A stretch of 64,000 nt of DNA from Schistocerca nitens (taxonomy: Eukaryota > Arthropoda > Insecta > Orthoptera > Acrididae). Where the stretch lies: contig NC_064621.1 in NCBI RefSeq assembly GCF_023898315.1, forward strand, positions 11,592,501 to 11,656,500. Reading direction: 5' to 3'. Of this stretch, positions 1-10,560 are shown piece after piece; position 1 is the stretch's first letter; each line of letters starts with the position of its first letter. The position numbers and the translations under genes are program-made. Below the pieces are notes generated by a model. The model had not been told where the DNA came from, did no database searches, and saw nothing but the letters and a program-made list of their open reading frames with translations.

Positions 1-2214
1 GTGACACAGGAAACGCTCAAAAAATAGACAGTAGGAAGACTCAGTCTTCCTGTACTTAAGTCGGCATTGTGTCTCTTATATTTAATTCCGAGGCAATTTC
101 TGTGTTTCATCGTCAATGGGAAGGTCCAAGGGATACAGTAAACGTGCAGAGGTGCATCGGAATGTAAAACTAGTGACACAGGAAACGTTCAAAATATATA
201 CAGTAGGAAGACACAGTCTTCCTCTACTTAAGTCGTCATTGTATCTCTTATAATTAATTCCGAAGCAATTTCTGTGTTTCATCGTCACTGTGAAGGTCCA
301 ATGGATACAGTAAAAATGCAGAGGTGCATCGGAATGTAAAACTGGTGACACAGGAAACGCTCAAAGACAGACAGTAGGAATACTCAGTCTTCCTGTACTT
401 AACTCGGCATTGTGACTCTTATATTTAATTCCGATGCAATTACTGTGTTTCATCGTCAATGGGAAGGTCCAAGGGATACAGTAAAACTGCAGACGTGCAT
501 TGGAATGTAAAACTAGTGACACAGGAAACGCTCAAAACATAGACAGTAGGAAGACTCAGTCTTCCTGTACTTAAGTCGGCATTGTGTCTCTGATATTTAA
601 TTCCGATGGAATTTCTGTGTTTCATCGTCAATGGGAAGGTCCAGGGGATACAGTAAACCGGTAGAGGTTCATTGGAATGTAAAACTGGTGACACAGGAAA
701 CGCTCAAAACATAGACCCTCAGAAGACTCAGTTTTCATGTACTTAAGTCTGCGTTGTGTCTCTTATATTTAATTCCGATGCAATTTCTGTGTTTCATCGT
801 CAATGGGAAGGTCCAAGGGATACAGTAAACCTGCAGAGGTGCATCGGAATGTAAAACTGCTGACACAGGAAACGCCCAAAACATATACAATAGGAAGACA
901 CAGTCTTCCTCTACTTAAGTCGGCATTGTGTCTCATATATTTAATTCCGATGCAATTTCTGTGTTTCATCGTCAATGGGAAGGTGCAATGGATTCAGTAA
1001 ACCTGCAGAGGTGCATCGGAATGTAAAACTGATGACACAGGAAACGCTCAAAAGATAGACAGTAGGAAGACTCAGTTATCCTGTACTTAAGACGGCATTG
1101 TGTCTTTTATATTTAATTCTGATGCAATTTCTGTGTTTCATCGTCAATGGGAAGGTCCAAGGGATACAGTAAACCTGCAGAGGTGCATCGAAATGTAAAA
1201 CTGGTGACACAGTAAACGCTCAAAACATAGACAGTAGGAAGACTCAGTCTTCCTGTACTTAAGTCGGCATTGTGTCTCTTATATTTAATTCCGATGGAAT
1301 TTCTGTGTTTCATCGTCAATGGGAAGGTCCAGGGATACAGTAAACCTGTAGAGGTGCATTGGAATGTAAAACTGGTGACAGGGGAATCGCTCATATCATA
1401 GACCCTAAGAAGACTCAGTTTTCGTGTACTTATGTCTGCGTTGTGTCTCTTATATTTAATTCCGATGCAATTTCTGTGTTTCATCGTCAATGGGAAGGTC
1501 CAAGGGATACAGTAAACCTGCAGAGGTGCATCGGAATGTAAAACTGCTGACACAGGAAACGCCCTAAACATATACAGCAGGAAGACACAGTCCTCCTCTA
1601 CTTAAGTCGGCATTGTGTCTCATATATTTAATTCCGATGCAATTTCTGTGTTTCATCGTCAATGGGAAGGTCCAATTGATTCAGTAAACCTGCAGAGGTG
1701 CATCGGAATGTAAACCTGATGACACAGGAAACGCTCAAAACATAGACAGTAGGAAGACTCAGTCTTCCTGTACTTAAGTCGGCATTGTGTCTCTTATATT
1801 TAATTCCGATGCAATTTTTGTGTTTCATCGGCAATGGGAAGGTAAAAAGGATACAGTAAACCTGCAGAGGTGCATCGGGATGTAAAACTGGTGACACAGG
1901 AAACGCTCAAAGGATAGACAGTAGGAATAGTCAGTCTTCCTGTACTTAAGTCGGCATTGTGACTCTTATATTTAATTCCGATGAAATTTCTGTGTTTCAT
2001 CGTCAATGGGAAGGTCCAAGGAATGCAGTAAACCTGCAGAGGTGCATCGGAATGTAAAACTGGTGACACAGGAATCGCTCAAAACATAGACAGTAGGAAG
2101 ACTCAGTCTTCCTGTACTTAAGTCGGCATTGAGGCTCTTATATTTAATTCCGATGCAATTTCTGTGTTTCATCGTCAATGGGAAGGTCCAATGGATACAG
2201 TAAACCTGCAGAGG

Positions 2215-2329
2215 TGCATCGGAATGTAAAACTGATGACACAGGAAACGCTCAAAACATAGACAGTAGGAAGACTCAGTCTTCCTGTACTTAAGTCGGCA
2301 TTGTGTCTCTTATATTTAATTCCGATGCA
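2215..2329. repeat. Nested inverted repeats within one monomer (example)
   Basis: TGCATCGGAAT (2215-2225) is the exact reverse complement of ATTCCGATGCA (2319-2329). TAAA (2227-2230) pairs with TTTA (2315-2318), extending the stem to 15 bp with one bulged G. GACACA (2237-2242) pairs with TGTGTC (2302-2307). The 19-bp palindrome lies inside. The outer and middle pairs share one axis, and the palindrome centre is about 4 bp away. The arrangement repeats in most monomers, with point mismatches in many. Confidence 0.8.
2267..2285. repeat. Central 19-bp palindrome of the satellite monomer (example)
   Basis: AGGAAGACT at 2267-2275, a single C at 2276, then AGTCTTCCT at 2277-2285: a perfect 9-bp inverted repeat with a 1-base centre. 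It recurs in most monomers. Common variants keep shorter arms, such as GGAAGAC-ACA-GTCTTCC. It could form a small hairpin or cruciform or bind a dimeric protein; neither is demonstrated. The LINE is inserted at the centre of one copy. Confidence 0.85.
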
Positions 2330-2551
2330 ATTTCTGTGTTTCATCGTCAATGGGAAGGTCCAATGGATACAGTAAACCTGCAGAGGTGCATCGGAATGTA
2401 AAACTGCTGACACAGGAAACGCCCAAAGCATATACAGTAGGAAGAGACAGTCTTCCTCTACTTAAGTCGGCATTGTGTCTCATATATTTAATTCCGATGC
2501 AATTTCTGTGTTTCATCGTCACTGTGAAGGTCCAATGGATTCAGTAAACCC

Positions 2552-3926
2552 GCAGAGGTGCATCGAAATGTAAAACTGGTGACACAGTAAACGCTCAAAA
2601 CATAGACAGTAGGAAGACTCAGTCTTCCTGTACTTAAGTCGGCATTGTGTCTCTTATATTTAATTCCGATGGAATTTCTGTGTTTCATCGTCAATGGGAA
2701 GGTCCAGGGATACAGTAAACCTGTAGAGGTGCATTGGAATGTAAAACTGGTGACAGGGGAATCGCTCATATCATAGACCCTAAGAAGACTCAGTTTTCGT
2801 GTACTTATGTCTGCGTTGTGTCTCTTATATTTAATTCCGATGCAATTTCTGTGTTTCATCGTCAATGGGAAGGTCCAAGGGATACAGTAAACCTGCAGAG
2901 GTGCATCGGAATGTAAAACTGCTGACACAGGAAACGCCCTAAACATATACAGCAGGAAGACACAGTCCTCCTCTACTTAAGACGGCATTGTGTCTCATAT
3001 ATTTAATTCCGATGCAATTTCTGTGTTTCATCGTCAATGGGAAGGTCCAATTGATTCAGTAAACCTGCAGAGGTGCATCGGAATGTAAACCTGATGACAC
3101 AGGAAACGCTCAAAACATAGACAGTAGGAAGACTCAGTCTTCCTGTACTTAAGTCGGCATTGTGTCTCTTATATTTAATTCCGATGCAATTTTTGTGTTT
3201 CATCGGCAATGGGAAGGTAAAAAGGATACAGTAAACCTGCAGAGGTGCATCGGGATGTAAAACTGGTGACACAGGAAACGCTCAAAGGATAGACAGTAGG
3301 AATAGTCAGTCTTCCTGTACTTAAGTCGGCATTGTGACTCTTATATTTAATTCCGATGAAATTTCTGTGTTTCATCGTCAATGGGAAGGTCCAAGGAATG
3401 CAGTAAACCTGCAGAGGTGCATCGGAATGTAAAACTGGTGACACAGGAATCGCTCAAAACATAGACAGTAGGAAGACTCAGTCTTCCTGTACTTAAGTCG
3501 GCATTGAGGCTCTTATATTTAATTCCGATGCAATTTCTGTGTTTCATCGTCAATGGGAAGGTCCAATGGATACAGTAAACCTGCAGAGGTGCATCGGAAT
3601 GTAAAACTGATGACACAGGAAACGCTCAAAACATAGACAGTAGGAAGACTCAGTCTTCCTGTACTTAAGTCGGCATTGTGTCTCTTATATTTAATTCCGA
3701 TGCAATTTCTGTGTTTCATCGTCAATGGGAAGGTCCAATGGATACAGTAAACCTGCAGAGGTGCATCGGAATGTAAAACTGCTGACACTGGAAACGCCCA
3801 AAGCATATACAGTAGGAAGAGACAGTCTTCCTCTACTTAAGTCGGCATTGTGTCTCATATATTTAATTCCGATGCAATTTCTGTGTTTCATCGTCACTGT
3901 GAAGGTCCAATGGATTCAGTAAACCC
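2552..3926. repeat. 1375-bp tandem duplication, copy 2
   Basis: Second copy of the block at 1177-2551, with very few differences. Visible ones are AAGACGGC near 2980 where copy 1 has AAGTCGGC, and GACACTGG near 3785 where copy 1 has GACACAGG. After 3926 the sequence diverges (CATCGGAAT instead of CATCGAAAT), marking the end of the duplication. Confidence 0.9.
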
Positions 3927-5454
3927 GCAGAGGTGCATCGGAATGTAAAACTGATGACACAGGAAACGCTCAAAAGATAGACAGCAGGAAGACTCAGTCT
4001 TCCTGTACTTAAGTCGGCATTGTGTCTCTTATATTAAATTCCGATTCAATTTCTGTGTTTTATTTGTCAAGGGGAAGGCCACGGGATACAGTAAACCTTC
4101 AGTGGTGCATCGGAATGTAAAACTGATGACACAGGAAACGCTCAAAACTTAGACAGTAGGAAGACTCAGTCTTCCTGTACTTAAGTCGGCATTGTGTCTC
4201 TTATATTTAATTCCGATGCATTTTCTGTGTTTCATCGTCAATGGGACGGTCCAAGGGATACAGTAAACCTGCAGAGGTGCATCGGACTGTAAAACTAGTG
4301 ACACAGGAATCGTTCAAGATATAGACAGTAGGAAGACACAGTCTTCCTCTACTTAAGTCGGCATTGTGTCTCATATATTTAATTCCGATGCAATTTCTGT
4401 GTTTCATCGTCACTGTGAAGGTGCAATAAATACAGTAAACCTGCAGAGGTGCATCGGAATGTAAAACTGATGACACAGGAAACGCTCAAAACATAGACAG
4501 TAGGAAGACTCAGTTTTCCCGTACTTATGTCGGCATTGTGTCTCTTATATTTAATTCCGATGCAATTTCTGTGTTTCAGCGTCAATGGGAAGGTGCAAGG
4601 GATACAGTAAACCTGCAGAGGTGCATCGAAATGTAAAACTGCTGACACAGGAAACGCCCTAAACATATACAGTAGGAAGAGACAGTCTTCCTCTACTTAT
4701 GTCGGCATTGTGTCTCATATATGTAATTCCGATGCAATTTCTGTGTTTCTTCGTCACTGTGAAGGTCCAATGGATACAGTAAACCTGCAGAGGTGCATCG
4801 GAATGTAAAACTGATGACACAGGAAACGCTCAAAAGATAGACAGCAGGAAGACTCAGTCTTCCTGTACTTAAGTCGGCATTGTGTCTCTTATATTAAATT
4901 CCGATTCAATTTCTGCGTTTTATTGTCAATGGGAAGGTCCAATGGATTCAGTAAACCTGCAGAGGTGCATCGGAATGTAAAACTGATGACACAGGAAACG
5001 CTCAAAAGATAGACAGTAGGAAGACTCAGTCTATCTGTACTTAAGACGGCACTGTGTCTCTTATATTTAATTCTGAAGCAATTTCTGTGTTTCATCGTCA
5101 ATGGGAAGGTCCAAGGGATACAGTAAACCTGCAAGGTGCATCGAAATGTAAAACTGGTGACACAGAAAACGCTCAAAGATAGACAGTAGGAATACTTCCT
5201 GTACTTAACTCGGCAATGTGACTCTTATATTTAATTCCGATGGAATTTCTGTGTTTCATTGTCAATGGGAAGGTCCAGGGGATACAGTAAACCTGCAGAG
5301 GTGCATCGGAATGTAAAACTGCTGACACAGGAAACGCCCAAAACATATACAGTAGGAAGACACAGTCTTCCTCTACTTAAGTCGGCATTGTGTGTCATAT
5401 ATTTAATTCCGATGCAATTTCTGTGTTTCATCGTCAATGGGAAGGTCCAATGGA

Positions 5455-5464
5455 TTCAGTAAAC
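5455..5464. repeat. SINE target-site duplication, left
   Basis: TTCAGTAAAC, repeated directly at 5668-5677 on the other side of the SINE. It matches the satellite sequence GGATTCAGTAAACC. Confidence 0.88.
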
Positions 5465-5667
5465 AAAAAAATGGTTCAAATGGCTCTGAGCACTATGGGA
5501 CTCAACTGCTGAGGTCATTAGTCCCCTAGAACTTAGAACTAGTTAAACCTAACTAACCTAAGGACATCACAAACATCCATGCCCGAGGCAGGATTCGAAC
5601 CTGCGACCGTAGCGGTCTTGCTGTTCCAGACTGCAGCGCCTTTAACCGCACGGCCACTTCGGCCGGC
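5465..5667 (-). mobile_element. tRNA-derived SINE, copy 1
   Basis: A 203-bp non-satellite insertion. On the minus strand it starts CCGGCCGAAG and carries RNA polymerase III-type promoter boxes: A box TGGCCGTGCGG (5646-5656) and a perfect B box GGTTCGAATCC (5591-5601). The tRNA-like head is followed by an unrelated body and a 3' end in CCATTTGAACC plus a T-rich tail. It is flanked by a 10-bp direct repeat TTCAGTAAAC (5455-5464 and 5668-5677) taken from the satellite. It has no coding capacity and would rely on a LINE for mobilisation. Its tail does not resemble the poly(A) of the LINE at 49496-55380. I recall this family as abundant in grasshopper genomes, which is memory rather than a search. 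Confidence 0.88.
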
Positions 5668-5677
5668 TTCAGTAAAC
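5668..5677. repeat. SINE target-site duplication, right
   Basis: Second copy of TTCAGTAAAC, from which the interrupted monomer continues (CTGCAGAGG). Confidence 0.88.
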
Positions 5678-8600
5678 CTGCAGAGGTGCATCGGAATGTA
5701 AAACTGATGACACAGGAAACGCTCAAAAGATAGACAGTAGGAAGACTCAGTCTTCCTGTACTTAAGTCGTCATTGTGTCTCTTATATTTAATTCCGATGC
5801 AATTTCTGTGTTTCATCGTCAATGGGAAGGGCCAAGGGATACAGTAAACCTGCAGAGGTGCATCGGAATGTAAAACCGCTGACACAGGAAACGCCCAAAA
5901 CATATACAGTAGGAAGAGACAGTCTTCCTCTACTTAAGTCGGCATTGTGTCTCATATATTTAATTCCGATGCAATTTCTGTGTTTCATCGTCACTGTGAA
6001 GGTCCAATGGATTCAGTAAACCTGCAGAGGTGCATCGGAATGTAAAACTGATGACACAGGAAACGCTCAAAAGATAGACAGCAGGAAGACTCAGTCTTCC
6101 TGTACTTAAGTCGGCATTGTGTCTCTTATATTTAATTCCGATGGAATTTCTGTGTTTCATCGTCAATGGGAAGGTCCAGGGGATACAGTAAACCGGTAGA
6201 GGTACATTGGAATGTAAAACTGGTGACAGAGGAAACGCTCAAAACATAGACCCTCAGAAGACTCAGTTTTCATGTACTTAAGTCTGCGTTGTGATTCTTA
6301 TATTTAATTCCGATGCAATTTCTGTGTTTCATCGTCAATGGGAAGGTCCAAGGGATACAGTAAACCTGCAGAGGTGCATCGGAATGTAAAACTGCTGACA
6401 CAGGAAACGCCCAAAACATATACAGTAGGAAGAGACAGTCTTCCTCTACTTAAGTCGGCATTTTGTCTCATATATTTAATTCCGATGCAATTTCTGTGTT
6501 TCATCGTCACTGTGAAGGTCCAATGGATTCAGTAAACCTGCAGAGGTGCATCGGAATGGAAAACAGATGACACAGGAAACGCTCAAAAGATAGACAGCAG
6601 GAAGACTCAGTCCTCCTGTACTTAAGTCGGCATTGTGTCTCTTATATTAAATTCCGATTCAATTTCTGTGTTTTATTGTCAATGGGAAGGCCACGGGATA
6701 CAGTAAACCTGCAGAGGGGCATCGCACTGTAAAACTAGTGACACAGGAAACGCTCAAAATATAGACAGTAGGAAGACACAGTCTTCCTCTACTTAAGTCG
6801 GCATTGTGTCTCTTATATTAAATTCCGATTCAATTTCTGTGTTTTATTGTCAATGGGAAGGTCCAATGGATTCAGTAAACCTGCAGAGGTGCATCGGAAT
6901 GTAAAACTGATGACACAGGAAACGCTCAAAAGATAGACAGTAGGAAGACTCAGCCTTCCTGTACTTAAGTCGTCATTGTGTCTCTTATATTTAATTCCGA
7001 TGCAATTTCTGTGTTTCATCGTCACTGTGAAGGTCAAATGGATACAGTAAACCTGCAGAGGTGCATCTAAATGTAAAACTGGTGACACAGAAAACGCTCA
7101 AAGATAGACAGTAGGAATACTTCCTGTACTTAACTCGGCAATGTGACTCTTATATTTAATTCCGATGGAATTTCTGTGTTTCATTGTCAATGGGAAGGTC
7201 CAGGGGATACAGTAAACCTGCAGAGGTACATCGGAATGTAAAACTGCTGACACAGGAAACGCCCAAAACATATACAGTAGGAAGACACAGTCTTCCTCTA
7301 CTTAAGTCGGCATTGTGTGTCATATATTTAATTCCGATGCAATTTCTGTGTTTCATCGTCAATGGGAAGGTCCAATGGATTCAGTAAACCTGCAGAGGTG
7401 CATCGGAATGTAAAACTGATGACACAGGAAACGCTCAAAAGATAGACAGTAGGAAGAGACAGTCTTCCTCTAGTTAAGTCGGCATTGTGTCTCATATATT
7501 TAATTCCGATGCAATTTCTGTGTTTCATCGTCACTGTGAAGGTCCAATGGATTCAGTAAACCTGCAGAGGTGCATCGGAATGTAAAACTGATGACACAGG
7601 AAACGCTCAAAAGATAGACAGCAGGAAGACTCAGTCTTCCTGTACTTAATTCGGCATTGTGTCTCTTATATTAAATTCCGATTCAATTTCTGTGTTTTAT
7701 TGTCAATGGGAAGGTCCAATGGATTCAGTAAACCTGCAGAGGTGCATCGGAATGTAAAACTGATGACACAGGAAACGCTCAAAAGATAGACAGTAGGAAG
7801 ACTCAGTCTTCCTGTACTTAAGTCGTCATTGTGTCTCTTATATTTAATTCCGATGCAATTTCTGTGTTTCATCGTCAATGGGAAGGTCCAAGGGATACAG
7901 TAAACCTCCAGAGGTTTATCGGAATGTAAAACTGGTGACACAGGAAACGTTCAAAACATAGACAGTAGGAAGACACAGTCTTCCTCTACTTAAGTCATCA
8001 TGGTGTCTCTTATATTTAATTCCGATGCAATTTCTGTGTTTCATCGTCACTGTGAAAGTCCAATGGATACAGTAAACCTGCAGAGGTGCATCGGAATGTA
8101 AAACAGATGACACAGGAAACGCTCAAAACATTGACAGTAGGACGACTCAGTCTTCCTGTACTTAAGTCGGCATTGTGTCTCTTATATTTAATTCTGATGC
8201 AATTTCTGTGTTTCATCGTAAATGGGAAGGTCCAACACTGTGAAGGTCCAATGGATACAGTAAACCTGCAGAGGTGCATCGGAATGTAAAACTGATGACA
8301 CAGGAAACGCTCAAAACATTGACAGTAGGACGACTCAGTCTTCCTGTACTTAAGTCGGCATTGTGTCTCTTATATTTAATTCTGATGCAATTTCTGTGTT
8401 TCATCGTCAATGGGAAGGTCCAAGGGATACAGTAAACCGGTAGAGGTACATTGGAATGTAAAATTGGTGACAGAGGAAACGCTCAAAACATAGACCCTCA
8501 GAAGACTCAGTTTTCATGTACTTAAGTCTGCGTTGTGATTCTTATATTTAATTCCGATGCAATTTCTGTGTTTCATCGTCAATGGGAAGGTCCAAGGGGT

Positions 8601-10560
8601 ACAGTAAACCTGCAGAGGTGCATCGGAATGTAAAACTGCTGACACAGGAAACGCCCAAAGCATATACAGTAGGAAGAGACAGTCTTCCTCTACTTAAGTC
8701 GGCATTGTGTCTCATATATTTAATTCCGATGTAATTTCTGTGTTTCATCGTCACTGTGAAGGTCCAATGGATTCAATAAACCTGCAGAGGTGCATCGGAA
8801 TGTAAAACTGATGACACAGGAAACGCTCAAAAGATAGACAGCAGGAAGACTCAGTCTTCCTGTACTTAAGTCGGCATTGTGTCTCTTATATTTAATTCCC
8901 ATGCAATTTCTGTGTTTCACCGTCAATGGGAAGGTCCAAGGGATACAGTAAACCTGCAGAGGTGCATCGGACTGTAAAACTAGTGACACAGGAAACGTTC
9001 AAAATATAGACAGTAGGAAGACACAGTCTTCCTCTACTTAAGTCGGCATTGTGTCTCATATATTTAATTCCGATGCAATTTCTGTGTTTCATCGTCACTG
9101 TGAAGGTCCAATGGATACAGTAAACCTGCAGAGGTGCATCAGAATGTAAAACTGATGACACAGGAAACGCTCAAAAGATAGACAGTAGGAAGACTCAGTC
9201 TTCCTGTACTTATGTCGGCATTGTGTCTGTTATATTTAATTCCGATGCAATTTCTGTGTTTCATCGTCAATGGGAAGGTCCAAGGGATACAGTAAACCTG
9301 CAGAGGTGCATCGAAATGTAAAACTGATGACACAGAAAACGCTCAAAACATAGACAGTAGGAAGACTCAGTCTTCCTGTTCTTAAGTCGGCATTGTGTCT
9401 CTTATATTTAATTCCGATGCAATTTCTGTGTTTCATCGTCAATGGGAAGGTCCAGGGGATACAGTAAACCTGTAGAGGTGCATTGGAATGTAAAACTGGT
9501 GACACAGGAAACGCTCAAAACATAGACCCTAAGAAGACTCAGTTTTCTTGTACTTAAGTCGGCGTTGTGTCTCTTATATTTAATTCCGATGAAAATTCTG
9601 TGTTTCATCGTCAATGGGAAGGTCCAAGGGGTACAGTAAACCTGAAGCGGTGCATCGGAATGTAAAACTGGTGACACAGGAAACGCCCTAAACATATACA
9701 GTAGGAAGACACAGTCTTCCTCTACTTAAGTCGGCATTGTGTCTCATATATTTAATTCCGATACAATTTCTGTGTTTCATCGTCACTGTGAAGGTCCAAT
9801 GGATACAGTAAACCTGCAGAGGTGCATCGGAATGTAAAACTGATGACACAGGAAACGCTCAAAACATTGACAGTAGAACGACTCAGTCTTCCTGTACTTA
9901 AGTCGGCATTGTGTCTCTTATATTTAATTCTGATGCAATATCTGTGTTTCATCGTCAATGGGAAGGTCCAAGGGATACAGTAAACCGGTAGAGGTACATT
10001 GGAATGTAAAACTGGTGACAGAGGAAACGCTCAAAACATAGACCCTCAGAAGACTCAGTTTTCATGTACTTAAGTCTGCGTTGTGATTCTTATATTTAAT
10101 TCCGATGCAATTTCTGTGTTTCATCGTCAATGGGAAGCTCCAAGGGGTACAGTAAACCTGCAGAGGTGCATCGGAATGTAAAACTGCTGACACAGGAAAC
10201 GCCCAAAGCATATACAGTAGGAAGAGACAGTCTTCCTCTACTTAAGTCGGCATTGTGTCTCATATATTTAATTCCGATGTAATTTCTGTGTTTCATCGTC
10301 ACTGTGAAGGTCCAATGGATTCAATAAACCTGCAGAGGTGCATCGGAATGTAAAACTGATGACACAGGAAACTCGCAAAAGATAGACAGCAGGAAGACTC
10401 AGTCTTCCTGTACTTAAGTCGGCATTGTGTCTCTTATATTAAATTCCGATTCAATTTCTGTGTTTTATTGTCAACGGGAAGGCCACGGGATACAGTAAAC
10501 CTTCAGTGGTGCATCGGAATGTAAAACTGGTGACACAGGAAACGCTCAAAACTTAGACGG

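Larger units (their letters stand above)
2215..2386 (+). repeat. Reference satellite monomer (172 bp)
   Basis: A representative monomer used here to describe the anatomy. It begins at TGCATCGGAAT (2215-2225) and ends before the next copy at 2387. The outer inverted-repeat partner ATTCCGATGCA is at 2319-2329. Inside are GACACA (2237-2242) with TGTGTC (2302-2307), and the 19-bp palindrome at 2267-2285. The last third (2330-2386) links to the next monomer and contains the CTGCAG site. Monomers of 171 bp arise from a 1-bp loss in GGTCCA, and monomers of about 153 bp from a 19-bp deletion. Confidence 0.9.
1177..2551. repeat. 1375-bp tandem duplication, copy 1
   Basis: An eight-monomer block that repeats immediately downstream at 2552-3926. 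Homology starts at GCAGAGGTGCATCG and the offset is exactly 1375 bp (8 x 172 - 1) throughout. Inside are marker variants such as the short-spaced GGTCCAGGGATACAG monomer and a GACAGGGGAATCGCTC monomer that occur in both copies. Confidence 0.9.
3641..10560. repeat. 6920-bp tandem duplication, copy 1 (contains SINE)
   Basis: A block of about 39 monomers plus a 203-bp SINE and its 10-bp target duplication. It is repeated directly at 10561-17480 with a constant 6920-bp offset. Both ends fall at TAGGAAGACT, inside the monomer palindrome. In the stretches compared, the copies are identical except for one base in the SINE (A at 5566, G at 12486). Confidence 0.93.

Noticed and set aside
2316-2400. 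Minus-strand hammerhead-like TTGACGATGAAAC in each monomer
   Set aside because: It lacks the first core C and has only one base between the GA and GAAA parts, so no stem II is possible. It is probably a chance match, and a reminder that the plus-strand candidate may be chance too.
5465-5667. A functional tRNA gene on the minus strand
   Set aside because: The A and B boxes are tRNA-like, but the region does not form a complete cloverleaf with an acceptor stem, and it continues into a SINE body with a target-site duplication.
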